The notes: generated by a model from the sequence alone, not told the origin. A DNA stretch of 64,000 nt from Rhodospirillaceae bacterium (GCA_002720855.1 PBIN01000014.1:186001-250000); one strand, 5' to 3'. Counted from the first letter of the stretch, positions 46,027 through 56,368 are shown. Program-made: numbers and translations.

Positions 46027-47205
46027 ATGGGCGGTATCCAAGCAGTAAATGAGAGTAGTGCATTGACAGAGTCCGGGACATCATCGGGACCTGAATCAGC
46101 GCCCACTGATACGACAACAGTGGAGTTTGGTGCTGCGTTGCGCGATATACGGCAGGCGCATAATCGTGAGCTTGCTGATGTCGCTGAATCATTGCGAATT
46201 CGGCAGGTGTATTTAAAGGCGATTGAGGAAGGCCGTTTTGACGATTTGCCCGGCCCAACCTATGCAACCGGCTTCGTCCGCGCTTATGCAGATTATCTCG
46301 GACTTGAATTGGATGAAGTAATGCGCCGGTATCGGTCGGCCACCGGCGATATCCAGACCCAGGCTCCACTGGTTCCTCCTTCACCCGTTTCTGAGGCACG
46401 CTTGCCGACCGGTTTCATTTTGCTCGTTGCTGCTGTTTTGGCTGCTGGTGCCTATGGCGGTTGGTATTATCTAACACTGCATGGTCAGAGTCCCACAGAA
46501 GTTGTCTCCGCACTCCCGAAACGCATTTCGGACGCCGTTGGTTTGAGCAGCCGAGCCGACGATAAAACCTCTGAAAATGTATCAAGAACACCACAAGCTC
46601 CGACGCCAGAAGAAAAACCTGTGACGACGGCGTCATCCGAGCCCGTCCGCTCCGGTTCTGATACCGGTTCGGTGATTGCTACGGCAGTGGAGACAAAGCC
46701 AGCCGTTGAACCGGCGCCCGAACCGAAACCGGTTGATACCGATTCCACCACTGCTAGCGCTGAGCTCAAAAAGCTTGAAGAAACAGCTACGCCTGTAAAT
46801 CCCCGCCAAGAACCACAAAATTCGCCGGTCGAACAATCCACGCAAGTTGCTGCTGAGATTACGACACCGGCAAATCCTGCTTCGAATCCCGAAGCGGTGC
46901 AGGTCGCAGCAATGCCCGTCAATGAGGCCGCGAAGAGCAGAATTGTTTTGCGCGCGAACGTAACATCCTGGGTTGAGTTAAGAGAAGCTGATGGCAAGAG
47001 ATTAATTTCCAAACTTTTGCGAACCGGGGAAACCTACGAAGTGCCCGGTAGATCAGGGATAAAATTTACCACCGGTAATGCAGGCGGAATTGACATTCTT
47101 GTCGATGACCAGGTCATCGCGTCCCTTGGACCTGTTGGCGCAGTTCGTCGCGACATCCCTATGGATCCAGAAACGCTGCTTACTCGAAAACCAGGCCAGC
47201 GTTAG
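46027..47205 (+). CDS. RodZ-like HTH membrane protein
   Basis: A 392-residue protein with a cytoplasmic HTH_25 domain (about 33-100, FGAALRDIRQAHNRELADVAE-type start and PGPTYATGFVRAYADYLGL), one membrane helix (about 127-148), a long Pro/Glu/Thr linker and a C-terminal periplasmic DUF4115 domain (about 290-375: VTSWVELREADGKRL ... YEVPGRSGIKF). This is the RodZ layout, which links MreB to the cell-wall elongation machinery. Often an ispG gene sits between rodZ and hisS; here hisS follows after 6 bases. Confidence 0.85.
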   Translation: MGGIQAVNESSALTESGTSSGPESAPTDTTTVEFGAALRDIRQAHNRELADVAESLRIRQVYLKAIEEGRFDDLPGPTYATGFVRAYADYLGLELDEVMRRYRSATGDIQTQAPLVPPSPVSEARLPTGFILLVAAVLAAGAYGGWYYLTLHGQSPTEVVSALPKRISDAVGLSSRADDKTSENVSRTPQAPTPEEKPVTTASSEPVRSGSDTGSVIATAVETKPAVEPAPEPKPVDTDSTTASAELKKLEETATPVNPRQEPQNSPVEQSTQVAAEITTPANPASNPEAVQVAAMPVNEAAKSRIVLRANVTSWVELREADGKRLISKLLRTGETYEVPGRSGIKFTTGNAGGIDILVDDQVIASLGPVGAVRRDIPMDPETLLTRKPGQR

Positions 47206-47211
47206 CGTCCG

Positions 47212-48456
47212 ATGGCGAATTTACAACCTGTTCGCGGCACCCGCGACATCCATCCTGATGAGCGTCAACGGCATCGTTTTATTGAAGAGACGGCACGAAA
47301 CGTTGCTGCGCGTTATGGCTACACGGAGATATCGACGCCAATATTCGAGTTTTCCGAGGTTTTTAAGCGCACGTTGGGTGATACCTCGGACATTGTTACA
47401 AAGGAAATGTATACCTTTGAGGACAAGGGTGGCGACGAGATCACCTTACGCCCGGAAGGGACGGCTGGTGTTGCCCGGATGCTGATTTCCGGTGGCCTGG
47501 CGCAAGATCTGCCGTTGAAATATTTTTATCGCGGACCGATGTTCCGATATGAACGACCTCAAAAAGGCCGTTTTCGTCAGTTTCACCAAACCGGAATAGA
47601 ACTTCTTGGAGTGCCAGAACCTTTGGGTGATGTTGAGGTTATCGCATTGGGTGCCTCGGTTCTGAATGAGCTGGGCCTTCTTTCTAAAACGACACTTGAG
47701 CTGAATACCCTGGGTAATGCCGAGAGCCGGAACAGCTACAGAGAGAAACTGATTGCGTATTTTAATGATTTTCGCTCGGATTTATCTGAGGACAGTCAGG
47801 ATCGCCTCGAACGGAATCCTCTAAGAATTCTGGATTCCAAGGACAAACAGGATCAGAATATTGTCGCCAATGCTCCAGAGTTTTCCGAAAGTCTTGACGG
47901 AGAGTCGAAGGAATTTTTTGCTGCAGTAACCGAGGGTCTCGATGTGCTATCGATTGCCTATCGTTTGAATTCACGCTTGGTTCGAGGGCTCGATTATTAC
48001 TGCCATACAGCATTTGAGTTTACGACCTGGGAACTTGGAACGCAGGGAACTGTACTTGCCGGTGGTCGCTATGATGGGTTGGTCGGACAAATGGGCGGAA
48101 CATCAACCGCAGGTGTAGGCTGGGCGGCGGGCATTGAACGGCTTGCGATGCTTGCCGAGGACATACCCGAGGAGGTGCGACCGATCGCAATCATACCGGT
48201 GGTTCCCGAGTTGCAGGATAAAAGCCTGGAAATTGCACAGGACCTTCGATCACGCGGTTTCACTATTGAGTTCGGATATCGCGGCAATATGAGTAGGAGG
48301 CTGAAACGGGCGAACAAGCTAAATGCCATTGCGTCAGTAATAATTGGTCCCGATGAACTTGAGCGCGGCGCAGCGACAGTTCGAAACCTGGATTCAGGTG
48401 ATCAGCAAGAGGTTTCTTTGGAAGTACTTGCAGATCATCTCAAACAATTTAGTTAG
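47212..48456 (+). CDS. hisS: Histidyl-tRNA synthetase
   Basis: A 414-residue class II synthetase. It starts LQPVRGTRDIHPDE; motif 2 spans YRGPMFRYERPQKGRFRQF, the histidine-binding LVRGLDYYCHTAFE is present, and motif 3 is GVGWAAGIERLAML. The C-terminal anticodon-binding domain follows. Full length. hemA starts 6 bases downstream, so hisS, hemA, prfA and prmC are likely one transcript. Confidence 0.97.
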   Translation: MANLQPVRGTRDIHPDERQRHRFIEETARNVAARYGYTEISTPIFEFSEVFKRTLGDTSDIVTKEMYTFEDKGGDEITLRPEGTAGVARMLISGGLAQDLPLKYFYRGPMFRYERPQKGRFRQFHQTGIELLGVPEPLGDVEVIALGASVLNELGLLSKTTLELNTLGNAESRNSYREKLIAYFNDFRSDLSEDSQDRLERNPLRILDSKDKQDQNIVANAPEFSESLDGESKEFFAAVTEGLDVLSIAYRLNSRLVRGLDYYCHTAFEFTTWELGTQGTVLAGGRYDGLVGQMGGTSTAGVGWAAGIERLAMLAEDIPEEVRPIAIIPVVPELQDKSLEIAQDLRSRGFTIEFGYRGNMSRRLKRANKLNAIASVIIGPDELERGAATVRNLDSGDQQEVSLEVLADHLKQFS

Positions 48457-48462
48457 CAAGTC

Positions 48463-49752
48463 ATGACTGCAGCCACGGGCCATTCCCGGCTGCTCGTAGT
48501 CGGGGCCAATCAACGTACTAGCGGCGTTTCCCTCCGGGAACGTTTGTTTGTCGAACCCGAAGACGTTCCGGAATTTTTGCATGGTGTACGCGATACCGGT
48601 ATTTCCCACGGATGTTTGCTGTCGACCTGTGACAGGGTGGAAATGGTTCTAACCCATGAAGACGCAGACGAGGCAAGCGGAATTGTAATCGATGCCCTTG
48701 CAGCGCGTGCCGGGTTCTCCGTGTTAGCACTGTCAGAAGAATGTGTGCAATTAGAGGGCCGAGACGCAGTCCAGCATTTTTTTGAAATTGCCGCTTCACT
48801 AGACAGTTTGGTCGTAGGCGAACCGCAGGTTCTTGGTCAGGTAAAAGATGCCCATAGAATTGCCCGTGACGCAGGCATGGTTGATAACTTGCTCAACACA
48901 CTGTTTGAAGCGGCATATCGAACGGCGAAACGTGTCAGAACGGAGACAGCAATCGGTGAAAGACCGGTTTCAATCGCTGCGGCGGCTGAGCGTTTAGCAC
49001 TCAATATCCACGGGCCGCTATCCGGGATTAATGCCCTGATCATCGGTGCCGGTGAAATGGGTGAGCTCATTGCCGAGCATTTCCGTAACAGAGGTTTGGA
49101 GCGTTTGACGGCGATCGCTCGCATTGAGGCACAAGCAACCATGTTGGCTCGAAGGTTAGGCGGGCATCATGCCTCTTTTGACGATTTGGAAAGTTGTCTT
49201 CGTGATTCTGATGTAGTGATTTCCGCAGTCGGTGCCGGGCGCCACGTTATATCCCGCGTACAGATGGAAAGTGTTCTTTCTGCGCGGCGACGAAAGCCGG
49301 TATTTTTAATCGATACCGGTGTGCCCGCCGATATTCCTCCCCAGATCAACGAACTTGATAGCGCTTTTGTTTATGATCTGGGTGACCTTGAAAACGTTGC
49401 GACTGAAGGTCGTGCTGGTCGTGACGAGGAAGCAATTATGGCCGCTCGCATTATTCAGGAGGAGGTCGAAAACTACCTGAAAGCGAGAGCCGGAAGAGAA
49501 GCAGGATCAGCGGTTTCGGCATTGCGGAAACATTTTGAGGATGTTCGCGATTCTGTTGTTTCTGAGAATCTCAATGATGTGGATGCGGCGACGCGCCTAC
49601 TTGTTAATAGGTTGCTACACACGCCTTCGGAGACCCTGCGCAAGATTGCTGAAGTTGAGGGATCGGAACTGTCAGAAATTGAAATAGCGATCCAGAAGCT
49701 TTTTAGATTGAGCGATCAGCCCGATGATGACGACGGAGGAAGCGAGAGGTGA
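48463..49752 (+). CDS. hemA: Glutamyl-tRNA reductase
   Basis: A 429-residue NADPH-dependent enzyme of the C5 heme pathway, reducing glutamyl-tRNA to glutamate-1-semialdehyde. The catalytic cysteine lies in [24 protein letters not shown] is the conserved tRNA/substrate helix, and the NADPH domain has [10 protein letters not shown]. Finding a C5 enzyme is notable because most alphaproteobacteria use ALA synthase (C4), a separate gene unfortunately also called hemA. The C-terminal dimerisation helix is complete. The stop overlaps the prfA start by four bases. Confidence 0.95.
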   Translation: MTAATGHSRLLVVGANQRTSGVSLRERLFVEPEDVPEFLHGVRDTGISHGCLLSTCDRVEMVLTHEDADEASGIVIDALAARAGFSVLALSEECVQLEGRDAVQHFFEIAASLDSLVVGEPQVLGQVKDAHRIARDAGMVDNLLNTLFEAAYRTAKRVRTETAIGERPVSIAAAAERLALNIHGPLSGINALIIGAGEMGELIAEHFRNRGLERLTAIARIEAQATMLARRLGGHHASFDDLESCLRDSDVVISAVGAGRHVISRVQMESVLSARRRKPVFLIDTGVPADIPPQINELDSAFVYDLGDLENVATEGRAGRDEEAIMAARIIQEEVENYLKARAGREAGSAVSALRKHFEDVRDSVVSENLNDVDAATRLLVNRLLHTPSETLRKIAEVEGSELSEIEIAIQKLFRLSDQPDDDDGGSER

Positions 49753-50831
49753 ATTTTGATGACAAGCTCGATGTGATCGTTGCCCGCCGAGATGAGCTGA
49801 CGCAATTGATGTCCGGTGAGCAAAGCGTCGAGCCCGATGAATTCGTACGTCTTTCGAAGGAATACGCTGAATTGACGCCTGTCGTCGAATGCATTGATGA
49901 GATGCGGTCTCTGCAAAACGAAATTGCTGATCTCGGTGGAATGGTAGCCGACACGGAATCTGATGCCGAAATGCGCAGCCTCGCAGAAGAAGAGATGAGA
50001 GAAGCGCGAGACCGTTTGCCGGAGATAGAACAACGGCTGCAACTCTTACTGTTGCCCAAAGATGCAGCCGATGAAAAGAATGCAATTTTAGAGGTTAGGG
50101 CTGGGACCGGCGGGGAGGAAGCGGCATTGTTTGCGGCGGATCTCTTCAGGATGTATCAGCGCTATTCAGAGCGCCGCGGTTGGCGCTTTGAGACCATGCA
50201 ACTGTCCGATACCGGCATTGGAGGGCTTAAAGAAGCAGTGGCGGAGATTACCGGTAAGGGCGTATTTGCCCGGCTAAAGTTTGAGTCCGGTGTTCACCGA
50301 GTTCAGCGAATTCCAGAAACAGAATCCGGTGGCCGAATACACACCTCGGCCGCCACAGTTGCTGTGTTGCCGGAAGCGGAAGAGGTGGATGTTGTAATTG
50401 AGGATAAAGATCTTCGCATCGATACCTATCGCTCACAGGGTGCCGGCGGACAGCATGTCAATACAACAGACAGTGCAGTACGCATTACCCACCTGCCAAC
50501 CGGAATCGTCGTAAGCCAACAGGACGAGAAATCGCAACACAAGAATCGTGCGAAAGCGATGAAGGTTCTCCGGTCGAGGATCTATGAGGCAGAACGTGCC
50601 GCAGTAGCAGCAGACCGCGCGGCTGCACGAAAGGATCAGGTCGGTTCAGGCGATCGTTCAGAGCGTATACGGACCTATAATTTTCCACAGGGCCGGGTAA
50701 CCGATCACCGAATCGGACTTACCCTCCATAAGCTGGATCGGGTCATTGAAGGTGAAGCGCTTGATGAGGTTGTCGACGCATTGACCGCTGAAGATCAGGC
50801 AACGCGATTGGCAGAGTTTTCTGATCAGTGA
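49749..50831 (+). CDS. prfA: Peptide chain release factor 1
   Basis: A 360-residue factor that ends translation at UAA and UAG. The codon-recognition motif is PET in [12 protein letters not shown], and the GGQ loop [18 protein letters not shown] triggers peptide release. [12 protein letters not shown]-type and [15 protein letters not shown] segments complete the family pattern. GTG start inside the hemA stop; its own stop overlaps prmC by four bases. This arrangement favours coupled translation with its modifying enzyme. Confidence 0.98.
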   Translation: MNFDDKLDVIVARRDELTQLMSGEQSVEPDEFVRLSKEYAELTPVVECIDEMRSLQNEIADLGGMVADTESDAEMRSLAEEEMREARDRLPEIEQRLQLLLLPKDAADEKNAILEVRAGTGGEEAALFAADLFRMYQRYSERRGWRFETMQLSDTGIGGLKEAVAEITGKGVFARLKFESGVHRVQRIPETESGGRIHTSAATVAVLPEAEEVDVVIEDKDLRIDTYRSQGAGGQHVNTTDSAVRITHLPTGIVVSQQDEKSQHKNRAKAMKVLRSRIYEAERAAVAADRAAARKDQVGSGDRSERIRTYNFPQGRVTDHRIGLTLHKLDRVIEGEALDEVVDALTAEDQATRLAEFSDQ

Positions 50832-51679
50832 CCTGTTTGACGATTTCGAGTGCGTTAGAGAGTGCCGTTACGATATTGGCCGCTGCGGGGGTTGATAACC
50901 CAAGAATTGATGCTCGCCTCTTGCTATGTCACACAGCTCAAATAGAGCCAGCGACTGTCATATCGGACCCAGATAAAAAATTGCTTCCTGAGGATGTACG
51001 CACTTTTGAAGAATTGATCGAAAGGCGTGTCAGGCGTGAACCGGTTTCGCATTTGATCGGTGAACGTGAATTCTGGAGTTTGCCCTTTAAGGTTGGTCCG
51101 GATGTTCTCGATCCTCGTCCGGATAGCGAAACACTTATAAACGCTGCCCTCAAACTGATTGATAATCGTTCCCGGGAGATTTCGGTGTTGGATCTCGGAA
51201 CGGGTAGCGGTTGTCTCCTGATTACGATGTTGACCGAGCTGCCCTATGCAACAGGCGTTGGCGTCGATATTTCTGAGCGTGCATTATCGGTTGCCCGGAT
51301 TAATGCTGAGGCGAACGCTGTTTCCAGCCGCGCTTCCTTTTTGAAGTCTTCCTGGGGGGAGTTGGTCAACGAACGCTTTGATCTCATCCTCTGCAATCCT
51401 CCCTATATCGCAATAAGTGAATTTGAGAATCTTGAGCCAGAGGTTAGTCAATATGAACCAGAAATCGCACTCTGCGCTGGAGATGATGGTCTCCAAAAAT
51501 ATCGGGAATTAGCCTCTGAAGTTTTTCGATTGATAGTGCCAAACGGTTTTGCAGTTGTGGAATGTGGTCGTGGACAGCTGGCATCCATGGTCGAGATTTT
51601 CTCAAATGAAGGGCTCCAATTGAGAGAAAGACATACGGATCTCGGTGGAATCGAAAGGTGTGGTGTATTTGGCCGGTAG
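50828..51679 (+). CDS. prmC: Release-factor N5-glutamine methyltransferase
   Basis: A 283-residue enzyme that methylates the glutamine of the GGQ motif in RF1 and RF2. The helical N-terminal domain binds the factor. Motif I is [16 protein letters not shown] and the catalytic CNPPYI binds the glutamine side chain. [13 protein letters not shown] is family specific. GTG start overlapping prfA by four bases. A hairpin-rich non-coding stretch follows its stop. Confidence 0.97.
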   Translation: MTCLTISSALESAVTILAAAGVDNPRIDARLLLCHTAQIEPATVISDPDKKLLPEDVRTFEELIERRVRREPVSHLIGEREFWSLPFKVGPDVLDPRPDSETLINAALKLIDNRSREISVLDLGTGSGCLLITMLTELPYATGVGVDISERALSVARINAEANAVSSRASFLKSSWGELVNERFDLILCNPPYIAISEFENLEPEVSQYEPEIALCAGDDGLQKYRELASEVFRLIVPNGFAVVECGRGQLASMVEIFSNEGLQLRERHTDLGGIERCGVFGR

Positions 51680-51689
51680 TGCGTGTTAA

Positions 51690-51890
51690 CCATCCCTGAA
51701 AAAAAGGGTTGGAAAGCATGGACAACCTCTCTAGGGTGCAACTCGGGCGAATGAGGAAGGCCACAGGCACCTCGCCCAAATGTTCCTGAAAAGGCTGCGA
51801 AAGCAGAGCCACGGCGACCGTGGAATAGCGGTTGTTGAAATGGGGCGCGAATGTTGGGGAAACATTCGTAGTGCACGCAAGCCGTTCGGG
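51690..51890 (+). ncRNA. Hairpin-rich spacer upstream of the DUF4167 gene (candidate structured RNA)
   Basis: In the 242-base gap after prmC I can draw five consecutive hairpins on the plus strand: 51690-51697/51705-51712 (one mismatch, GA6 loop); GGGCG 51745-51749 with CGCCC 51773-51777 plus AGG/CCT inside; GGCTGC-GAAA-GCA..GCC (51793-51810, GNRA loop); CCACGG-CGA-CCGTGG (51809-51823, sharing two bases with the previous one); and GAATGTT-GGGGA-AACATTC (51849-51867). No open frame fits. It does not resemble a tRNA, RNase P, tmRNA, SRP RNA or a riboswitch that I know. It may be a cis-acting leader of the DUF4167 gene or a small RNA. Confidence 0.45.
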
Positions 51891-51921
51891 GGGTAGTGAA
51901 ACATTAACCGGATAAGAATTA

Positions 51922-52503
51922 ATGAGATCAGGTTCCAATAACCGGCGCTCGCGAGGTCGGGGTAACTCTGGCCGCGGCAACCGGCCTCAGCGTAATAACA
52001 ATGTGGATAGTAATGGTCCTGACGTGAAAGTTCGGGGCAGCGTCCAGCAGGTCGTTGATAAGTATTTGGCTCTGGCAAGAGAAGCCACAACGGGTGGTGA
52101 TCCTGTCAAAGCGGAAAATTATTACCAGCATGCTGAGCATTATTTCCGAGTTTTGAGCGCAAATGGCGGCGGAGACAATCGCCAGGATAAACAGCAGCGC
52201 AACAATAGGAACGACCGGAATAACGCTAACGGACAGCATGCCGCTGCCAATGGTGCAAACACCAACGGTGCGAATGGTCATGCAAACGAAGAGGAAAAAC
52301 CCGCCACGGCAGTTAATGGTAATGGAGAGGCGGAGATCGTAAGCACCGACCCGCAAGCCCCAAATAGTGCCGAACCCGCGGAAGCCTCAAAAACAGCAGA
52401 ATCATCGGATAGCGAAGAAGCAGTTGTTGAACGTACTGACATTGTTCAGGAACCGGCGTCCGAAGCAGCTCCTGAATCTTCGGAAGAAACACCTCCCGCG
52501 TAA
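51922..52503 (+). CDS. DUF4167 family protein (probable RNA-binding)
   Basis: A 193-residue protein. The N-terminus is Arg/Gly/Asn rich (NNRRSRGRGNSGRGNRPQRNN), like RGG-type RNA-binding tails. The short DUF4167 core is VRGSVQQVVDKYLALAREA and AENYYQHAEHYFRVLSANG. The rest is a low-complexity Asn- then Glu/Ala-rich tail. The family is alphaproteobacterial and usually sits after prmC. RNA binding is inferred from composition only. Preceded by the structured spacer. Confidence 0.88.
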   Translation: MRSGSNNRRSRGRGNSGRGNRPQRNNNVDSNGPDVKVRGSVQQVVDKYLALAREATTGGDPVKAENYYQHAEHYFRVLSANGGGDNRQDKQQRNNRNDRNNANGQHAAANGANTNGANGHANEEEKPATAVNGNGEAEIVSTDPQAPNSAEPAEASKTAESSDSEEAVVERTDIVQEPASEAAPESSEETPPA

Positions 52504-52617
52504 CGTGCTAGACGGAATACCGTCAACCTTTCCTTTATAAGATTTTGCCAGAGTTTAGTCCTGTGCGGGCAAGTGATGTGCGTGTGGGCACATAAATTCG
52601 GCTCTTTGGCGCAATCC

Positions 52618-52650
52618 CTTGTGGGATCTGGTGACAATTACCATATCACT
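52618..52650 (+). promoter_or_regulatory. Possible RpoH-type promoter of clpB
   Basis: CTTGTG (52618-52623), a 17-base spacer and CCATATCACT (52641-52650) resemble the alphaproteobacterial heat-shock promoter pattern, about 90 bases upstream of clpB. No CIRCE element is seen here. Confidence 0.4.
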
Positions 52651-52739
52651 ATAGGGACGCCGGTTTCGGGTCCTTCACGAAACGCTCGCCGGATTCCGGG
52701 GGCACTTATACGCAATGTCTCTTAAGGGAGTTGCTCGTT

Positions 52740-55331
52740 ATGGAGTTCGAAAAATTTTCTGATCGTTCACGCGGGTTCGTTCAATCTGCGGTAACGCTTG
52801 CCAGTAATAGCCAGCATCAGCGGCTGGAACCAATCCATCTGTTAAAAGTCCTCTTGGGGGATAAAGAAGGGCTTGCCGCAAATCTCATTTCCGCCGCAGG
52901 TGGTGATGCCGACAAGGCAGCACGATTTGTTGACGAAGGCCTCAAAAAGATTCCCAAGGTGGATGGAAGTGGTGCAAGCGACGTACGTTTGTCATCGGAA
53001 ATTGGCCGAATATTCGACCGCGCTGAACAAATTGCTGATAAAGCCGGCGATCGCTTTGTAACGGTAGAGCGTATGCTCCTGGCACTTGCAATGGCAAAGG
53101 GAACTCCGGAGGGTGATGCCCTGGCAAAGGCGGGTGTTACTCCGCAGGCGCTGAATGCAGCAATCGAAGATGGAAGGAAAGGCCGCACAGCTGACAGCGC
53201 TTCGGCCGAAGATAATTTTGACGCTCTGGAGAAATACGCTATCGACGTCACCGAGCAGGCGCGGGATGGCAAGCTTGATCCGGTCATTGGTCGAGATGAA
53301 GAGGTCCGCCGAACGGTTCAGGTTTTAGCCCGTAGAACGAAAAATAACCCGGTTCTCATCGGTGAGCCTGGTGTTGGAAAGACTGCAATTGTCGAGGGAT
53401 TGGCACAACGGATTGTTAAAGGCGATGTGCCCGACGGGTTGCAAAACAAACGATTGATGATGCTGGATCTCGGCGCCTTGATTGCCGGGTCAAAGTTTCG
53501 TGGCGAATTTGAGGAACGGTTAAAAGCCGTGCTCCAGGAAATCAATGCTTGCGACGGCGATATCATTCTATTCATCGATGAATTGCACACGCTCGTCGGT
53601 GCCGGCGGTGCGGAGGGCGCATTGGACGCGTCAAACATGCTGAAACCTGCACTGGCGCGTGGTGAGCTGCACTGTATAGGCGCGACCACGCTCGATGAAT
53701 ACCGCAAACATATTGAAAAAGATGCCGCATTGGCGCGACGCTTTCAGACGGTGTTTGTCGCGGAACCATCAGTTGAAGATACCGTATCAATTTTACGGGG
53801 GCTCAAGGAGAAATATGAAGTCCATCACGGCATTCGGATAACCGATGGCGCCATTGTATCGGCGGCAACCTTGGCGAACCGGTATATTACCGACCGGTTC
53901 TTGCCTGATAAAGCGATCGACCTTGTTGACGAAGCAGCATCGCGTCTCCGTATGGAAGTCGATTCGAAACCGGAAGAGATTGACGAGCTTGATCGTCGAA
54001 TCATTCAGTTGAAGATTGAACGCGAAGCGTTGAAAAAGGAAGAAGATGCTGCATCCAAAGAACGTCTGACAAAACTTGAAAGTGAACTCTCTGACTTAGA
54101 GGATCGCGCGAAGGATCTGACAATTGTCTGGAAATCCGAGAAAGAGAAAATTGTTGGATCGCAAAAGATAAATGAGGAACTCGATCAGGCCAGAAGCGAA
54201 CTTGAGCGGGCGCAGCGTGACGGCAATTTAGCGAAAGCTGGTGAGCTTATGTATGGCGTCATTCCAGAGCTCGAACAGCGTATGGCGAACGCCGGTGCTG
54301 ATGAAGAATCACAGATGTTGCGGGAAGAGGTGAAAGACTCCGACATCGCGGCAATTGTTTCGCGCTGGACGGGCATTCCTGTCGACAAAATGATGGAAGG
54401 TGAACGCGAAAAACTCATCGCTATGGAGGAAGTTCTGGCTTTGCGTGTCGTCGGTCAGGAAGAAGCGATCGAGGCAATTAGCAACGCGACCCGTCGGGCA
54501 CGCGCCGGTCTTCAGGATCCCAACCGTCCTATCGGCTCCTTCCTGTTCTTAGGACCGACAGGTGTCGGCAAAACCGAACTGACAAAGGCCCTCGCGGCAT
54601 TTCTTTTCGATGATGATAGCGCAATGGTTCGCGTCGATATGTCGGAGTATATGGAAAAGCATTCGGTCGCCAGGCTTATTGGATCACCACCAGGCTATGT
54701 GGGGTATGAAGAGGGTGGAGCCCTTACTGAGGCAGTACGCCGTCGACCCTATCAGGTCATCCTGTTCGATGAGGTCGAAAAAGCGCATCCGGATGTTTTC
54801 AATGTCCTGCTGCAGGTGCTGGACGATGGTCGTCTGACGGATGGTCAGGGTCGTACTGTCGATTTCCGGAATACGCTGATTGTTCTGACCTCAAATCTTG
54901 GCAGCGAGGTTATGGCCGCGCAGGAAGAAGGTCAGGACTCTGAAGATGTACGTGAACAAGTTTTATCCATTGTTCGCAGTGCTTTTCGTCCGGAATTCCT
55001 CAACCGGCTGGACGATATTTTACTGTTCCATCGTTTGGCGCGAAGCCATATGACAACGATCGTTGATATTCAGCTGAAGAGTCTTGAGTCGATTCTTGCA
55101 GACCGCAATATTACGCTGGAATTGGATTCCGCGGCTCGCAATTGGCTTGCTGAAGCCGGATACGACCCGGTATATGGCGCGCGGCCATTGAAACGCGTGA
55201 TCCAAAATCATTTGCAGAACCCACTGGCAAAATTGTTGTTGGACGGGTCGATTTCGGACGGTGAAACCGTTCGTGTGTCATCCGTTCAGGATGGGCTGAC
55301 TCTCAACGGCGAGCGGGCTATCGCAGCTTAG
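52740..55331 (+). CDS. clpB: Protein disaggregase ClpB (Hsp100)
   Basis: An 863-residue AAA+ machine that threads aggregated proteins with DnaK help. The N-terminal Clp domain (about 1-145) precedes AAA-1 ([13 protein letters not shown]), the long coiled-coil M domain (about 400-525), and AAA-2 ([30 protein letters not shown]-type segment, [14 protein letters not shown]). The start at 52740 ([13 protein letters not shown]) is supported by AAGGGAG 9 bases upstream. Full length. Likely heat-shock controlled. Confidence 0.98.
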   Translation: MEFEKFSDRSRGFVQSAVTLASNSQHQRLEPIHLLKVLLGDKEGLAANLISAAGGDADKAARFVDEGLKKIPKVDGSGASDVRLSSEIGRIFDRAEQIADKAGDRFVTVERMLLALAMAKGTPEGDALAKAGVTPQALNAAIEDGRKGRTADSASAEDNFDALEKYAIDVTEQARDGKLDPVIGRDEEVRRTVQVLARRTKNNPVLIGEPGVGKTAIVEGLAQRIVKGDVPDGLQNKRLMMLDLGALIAGSKFRGEFEERLKAVLQEINACDGDIILFIDELHTLVGAGGAEGALDASNMLKPALARGELHCIGATTLDEYRKHIEKDAALARRFQTVFVAEPSVEDTVSILRGLKEKYEVHHGIRITDGAIVSAATLANRYITDRFLPDKAIDLVDEAASRLRMEVDSKPEEIDELDRRIIQLKIEREALKKEEDAASKERLTKLESELSDLEDRAKDLTIVWKSEKEKIVGSQKINEELDQARSELERAQRDGNLAKAGELMYGVIPELEQRMANAGADEESQMLREEVKDSDIAAIVSRWTGIPVDKMMEGEREKLIAMEEVLALRVVGQEEAIEAISNATRRARAGLQDPNRPIGSFLFLGPTGVGKTELTKALAAFLFDDDSAMVRVDMSEYMEKHSVARLIGSPPGYVGYEEGGALTEAVRRRPYQVILFDEVEKAHPDVFNVLLQVLDDGRLTDGQGRTVDFRNTLIVLTSNLGSEVMAAQEEGQDSEDVREQVLSIVRSAFRPEFLNRLDDILLFHRLARSHMTTIVDIQLKSLESILADRNITLELDSAARNWLAEAGYDPVYGARPLKRVIQNHLQNPLAKLLLDGSISDGETVRVSSVQDGLTLNGERAIAA

Positions 55332-55338
55332 AGCCCGC
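55313..55338 (+). terminator. Weak hairpin at the clpB stop
   Basis: GCGGGCT (55313-55319) pairs with AGCCCGC (55332-55338) across the clpB stop codon. No T-run follows. It could attenuate or protect the mRNA 3' end. Confidence 0.3.
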
Positions 55339-55416
55339 CCTTCAGAAGATTGTTCGGCTGCAATCTCTCCGCTATAAGATGCGCACCAAAAAACACTTTA
55401 TCCTGGGAGAGATTCA

Positions 55417-56286
55417 ATGATGAATGTCGGATTTGTTGGCGTTGGCGCTATGGGTAACCACATGGCCGGTCATTGCTTGAAAAGCGGTAAGTTTAAAGAC
55501 GTCTATGCCTATGACTTGAGCAAAGCAGCCGTAAACAAGATGGTTAAAAAAGGTGCCAAGGCATCCTCATCTCTTAAACATCTAGGCGGTGTCTGTGACG
55601 TCATCATAATTATGGTTGGTTACGATGACCAGGTTCGCCAGGTCGTTACAGACCTCGCGAACAGCAAGCCCAAGAAGGGCAGTGTTCTGGTAATCACGGC
55701 GACCAGCCATCCCGACATGATTCTTGAAGCAGCATCAATTGCGAAAAAGGGTGGATTAAAGGTCGTCGACGCGCCGGTTTGTTTTGGTCTGGGCGGTGCC
55801 CGGGATGGCACGCTCGCATCGATGGTTGGTGGCAGCAAGACCGATGTCAAAAAGGTTACGCCCGTTCTTGAGTGCTATTCGCGGGCCGTCCATCATCTTG
55901 GAGCTTTGGGCTGCGGCGAAATTGGCAAGACGGTCAACAACATGTTGCATTGGGTCCACAGCCTTTCCAATCAGGAAGCGATTTTGCTCGCCAAATGTTA
56001 TGGCATTGACCCGCAAAAAATGCGGGAAACACTTCTCCAGGCTCCTGGCAGAAACGGTACCCTGGAAGAGTGGGATGGCACGCGGTTTACCTGGCACGAG
56101 AAGGATATGGATATTGCCATGGACCTTGCGCAGGCGCGCGATTTGCCGATGCCCTTATTTGGTCAGGTCGATCAATTGATCAAGTTTTCCCATTGGCATC
56201 ACATCAAGGAATTATTGTATAGCAAGACAATTTCGTTCCTTGGTCGAAAATTGAAGGCGGCGCCACCCGGCAAATCTACACGGTAA
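55417..56286 (+). CDS. NAD(P)-dependent oxidoreductase, 3-hydroxyisobutyrate dehydrogenase family
   Basis: A 289-residue beta-hydroxyacid dehydrogenase. The Rossmann motif is GFVGVGAMGNHMAGH, the substrate-binding GGARDGTLASMVGG follows, and the catalytic Lys is in GEIGKTVNNML. The family reduces or oxidises small hydroxyacids such as 3-hydroxyisobutyrate, tartronate or gamma-hydroxybutyrate; the substrate here is not evident. Two ATGs are adjacent; GGGAGAG lies 8 bases upstream of the first. It stands alone between clpB and a small unknown gene. Confidence 0.86.
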   Translation: MMNVGFVGVGAMGNHMAGHCLKSGKFKDVYAYDLSKAAVNKMVKKGAKASSSLKHLGGVCDVIIIMVGYDDQVRQVVTDLANSKPKKGSVLVITATSHPDMILEAASIAKKGGLKVVDAPVCFGLGGARDGTLASMVGGSKTDVKKVTPVLECYSRAVHHLGALGCGEIGKTVNNMLHWVHSLSNQEAILLAKCYGIDPQKMRETLLQAPGRNGTLEEWDGTRFTWHEKDMDIAMDLAQARDLPMPLFGQVDQLIKFSHWHHIKELLYSKTISFLGRKLKAAPPGKSTR

Positions 56287-56311
56287 CACAAGCTAAGATG
56301 CAATGTTGTCA

Positions 56312-56327
56312 CCGGACAAATGTCCGG
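56312..56327. repeat. 16-bp dyad upstream of the Ser-rich protein gene
   Basis: CCGGACAAATGTCCGG is a perfect palindrome between the oxidoreductase stop and the next start. It could be an operator or a short hairpin of the upstream transcript. No known regulator is recognised. Confidence 0.4.
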
Positions 56328-56368
56328 CGCGATAGTTGCACGCCAATATTTCTACAGGAGTTATCTTA

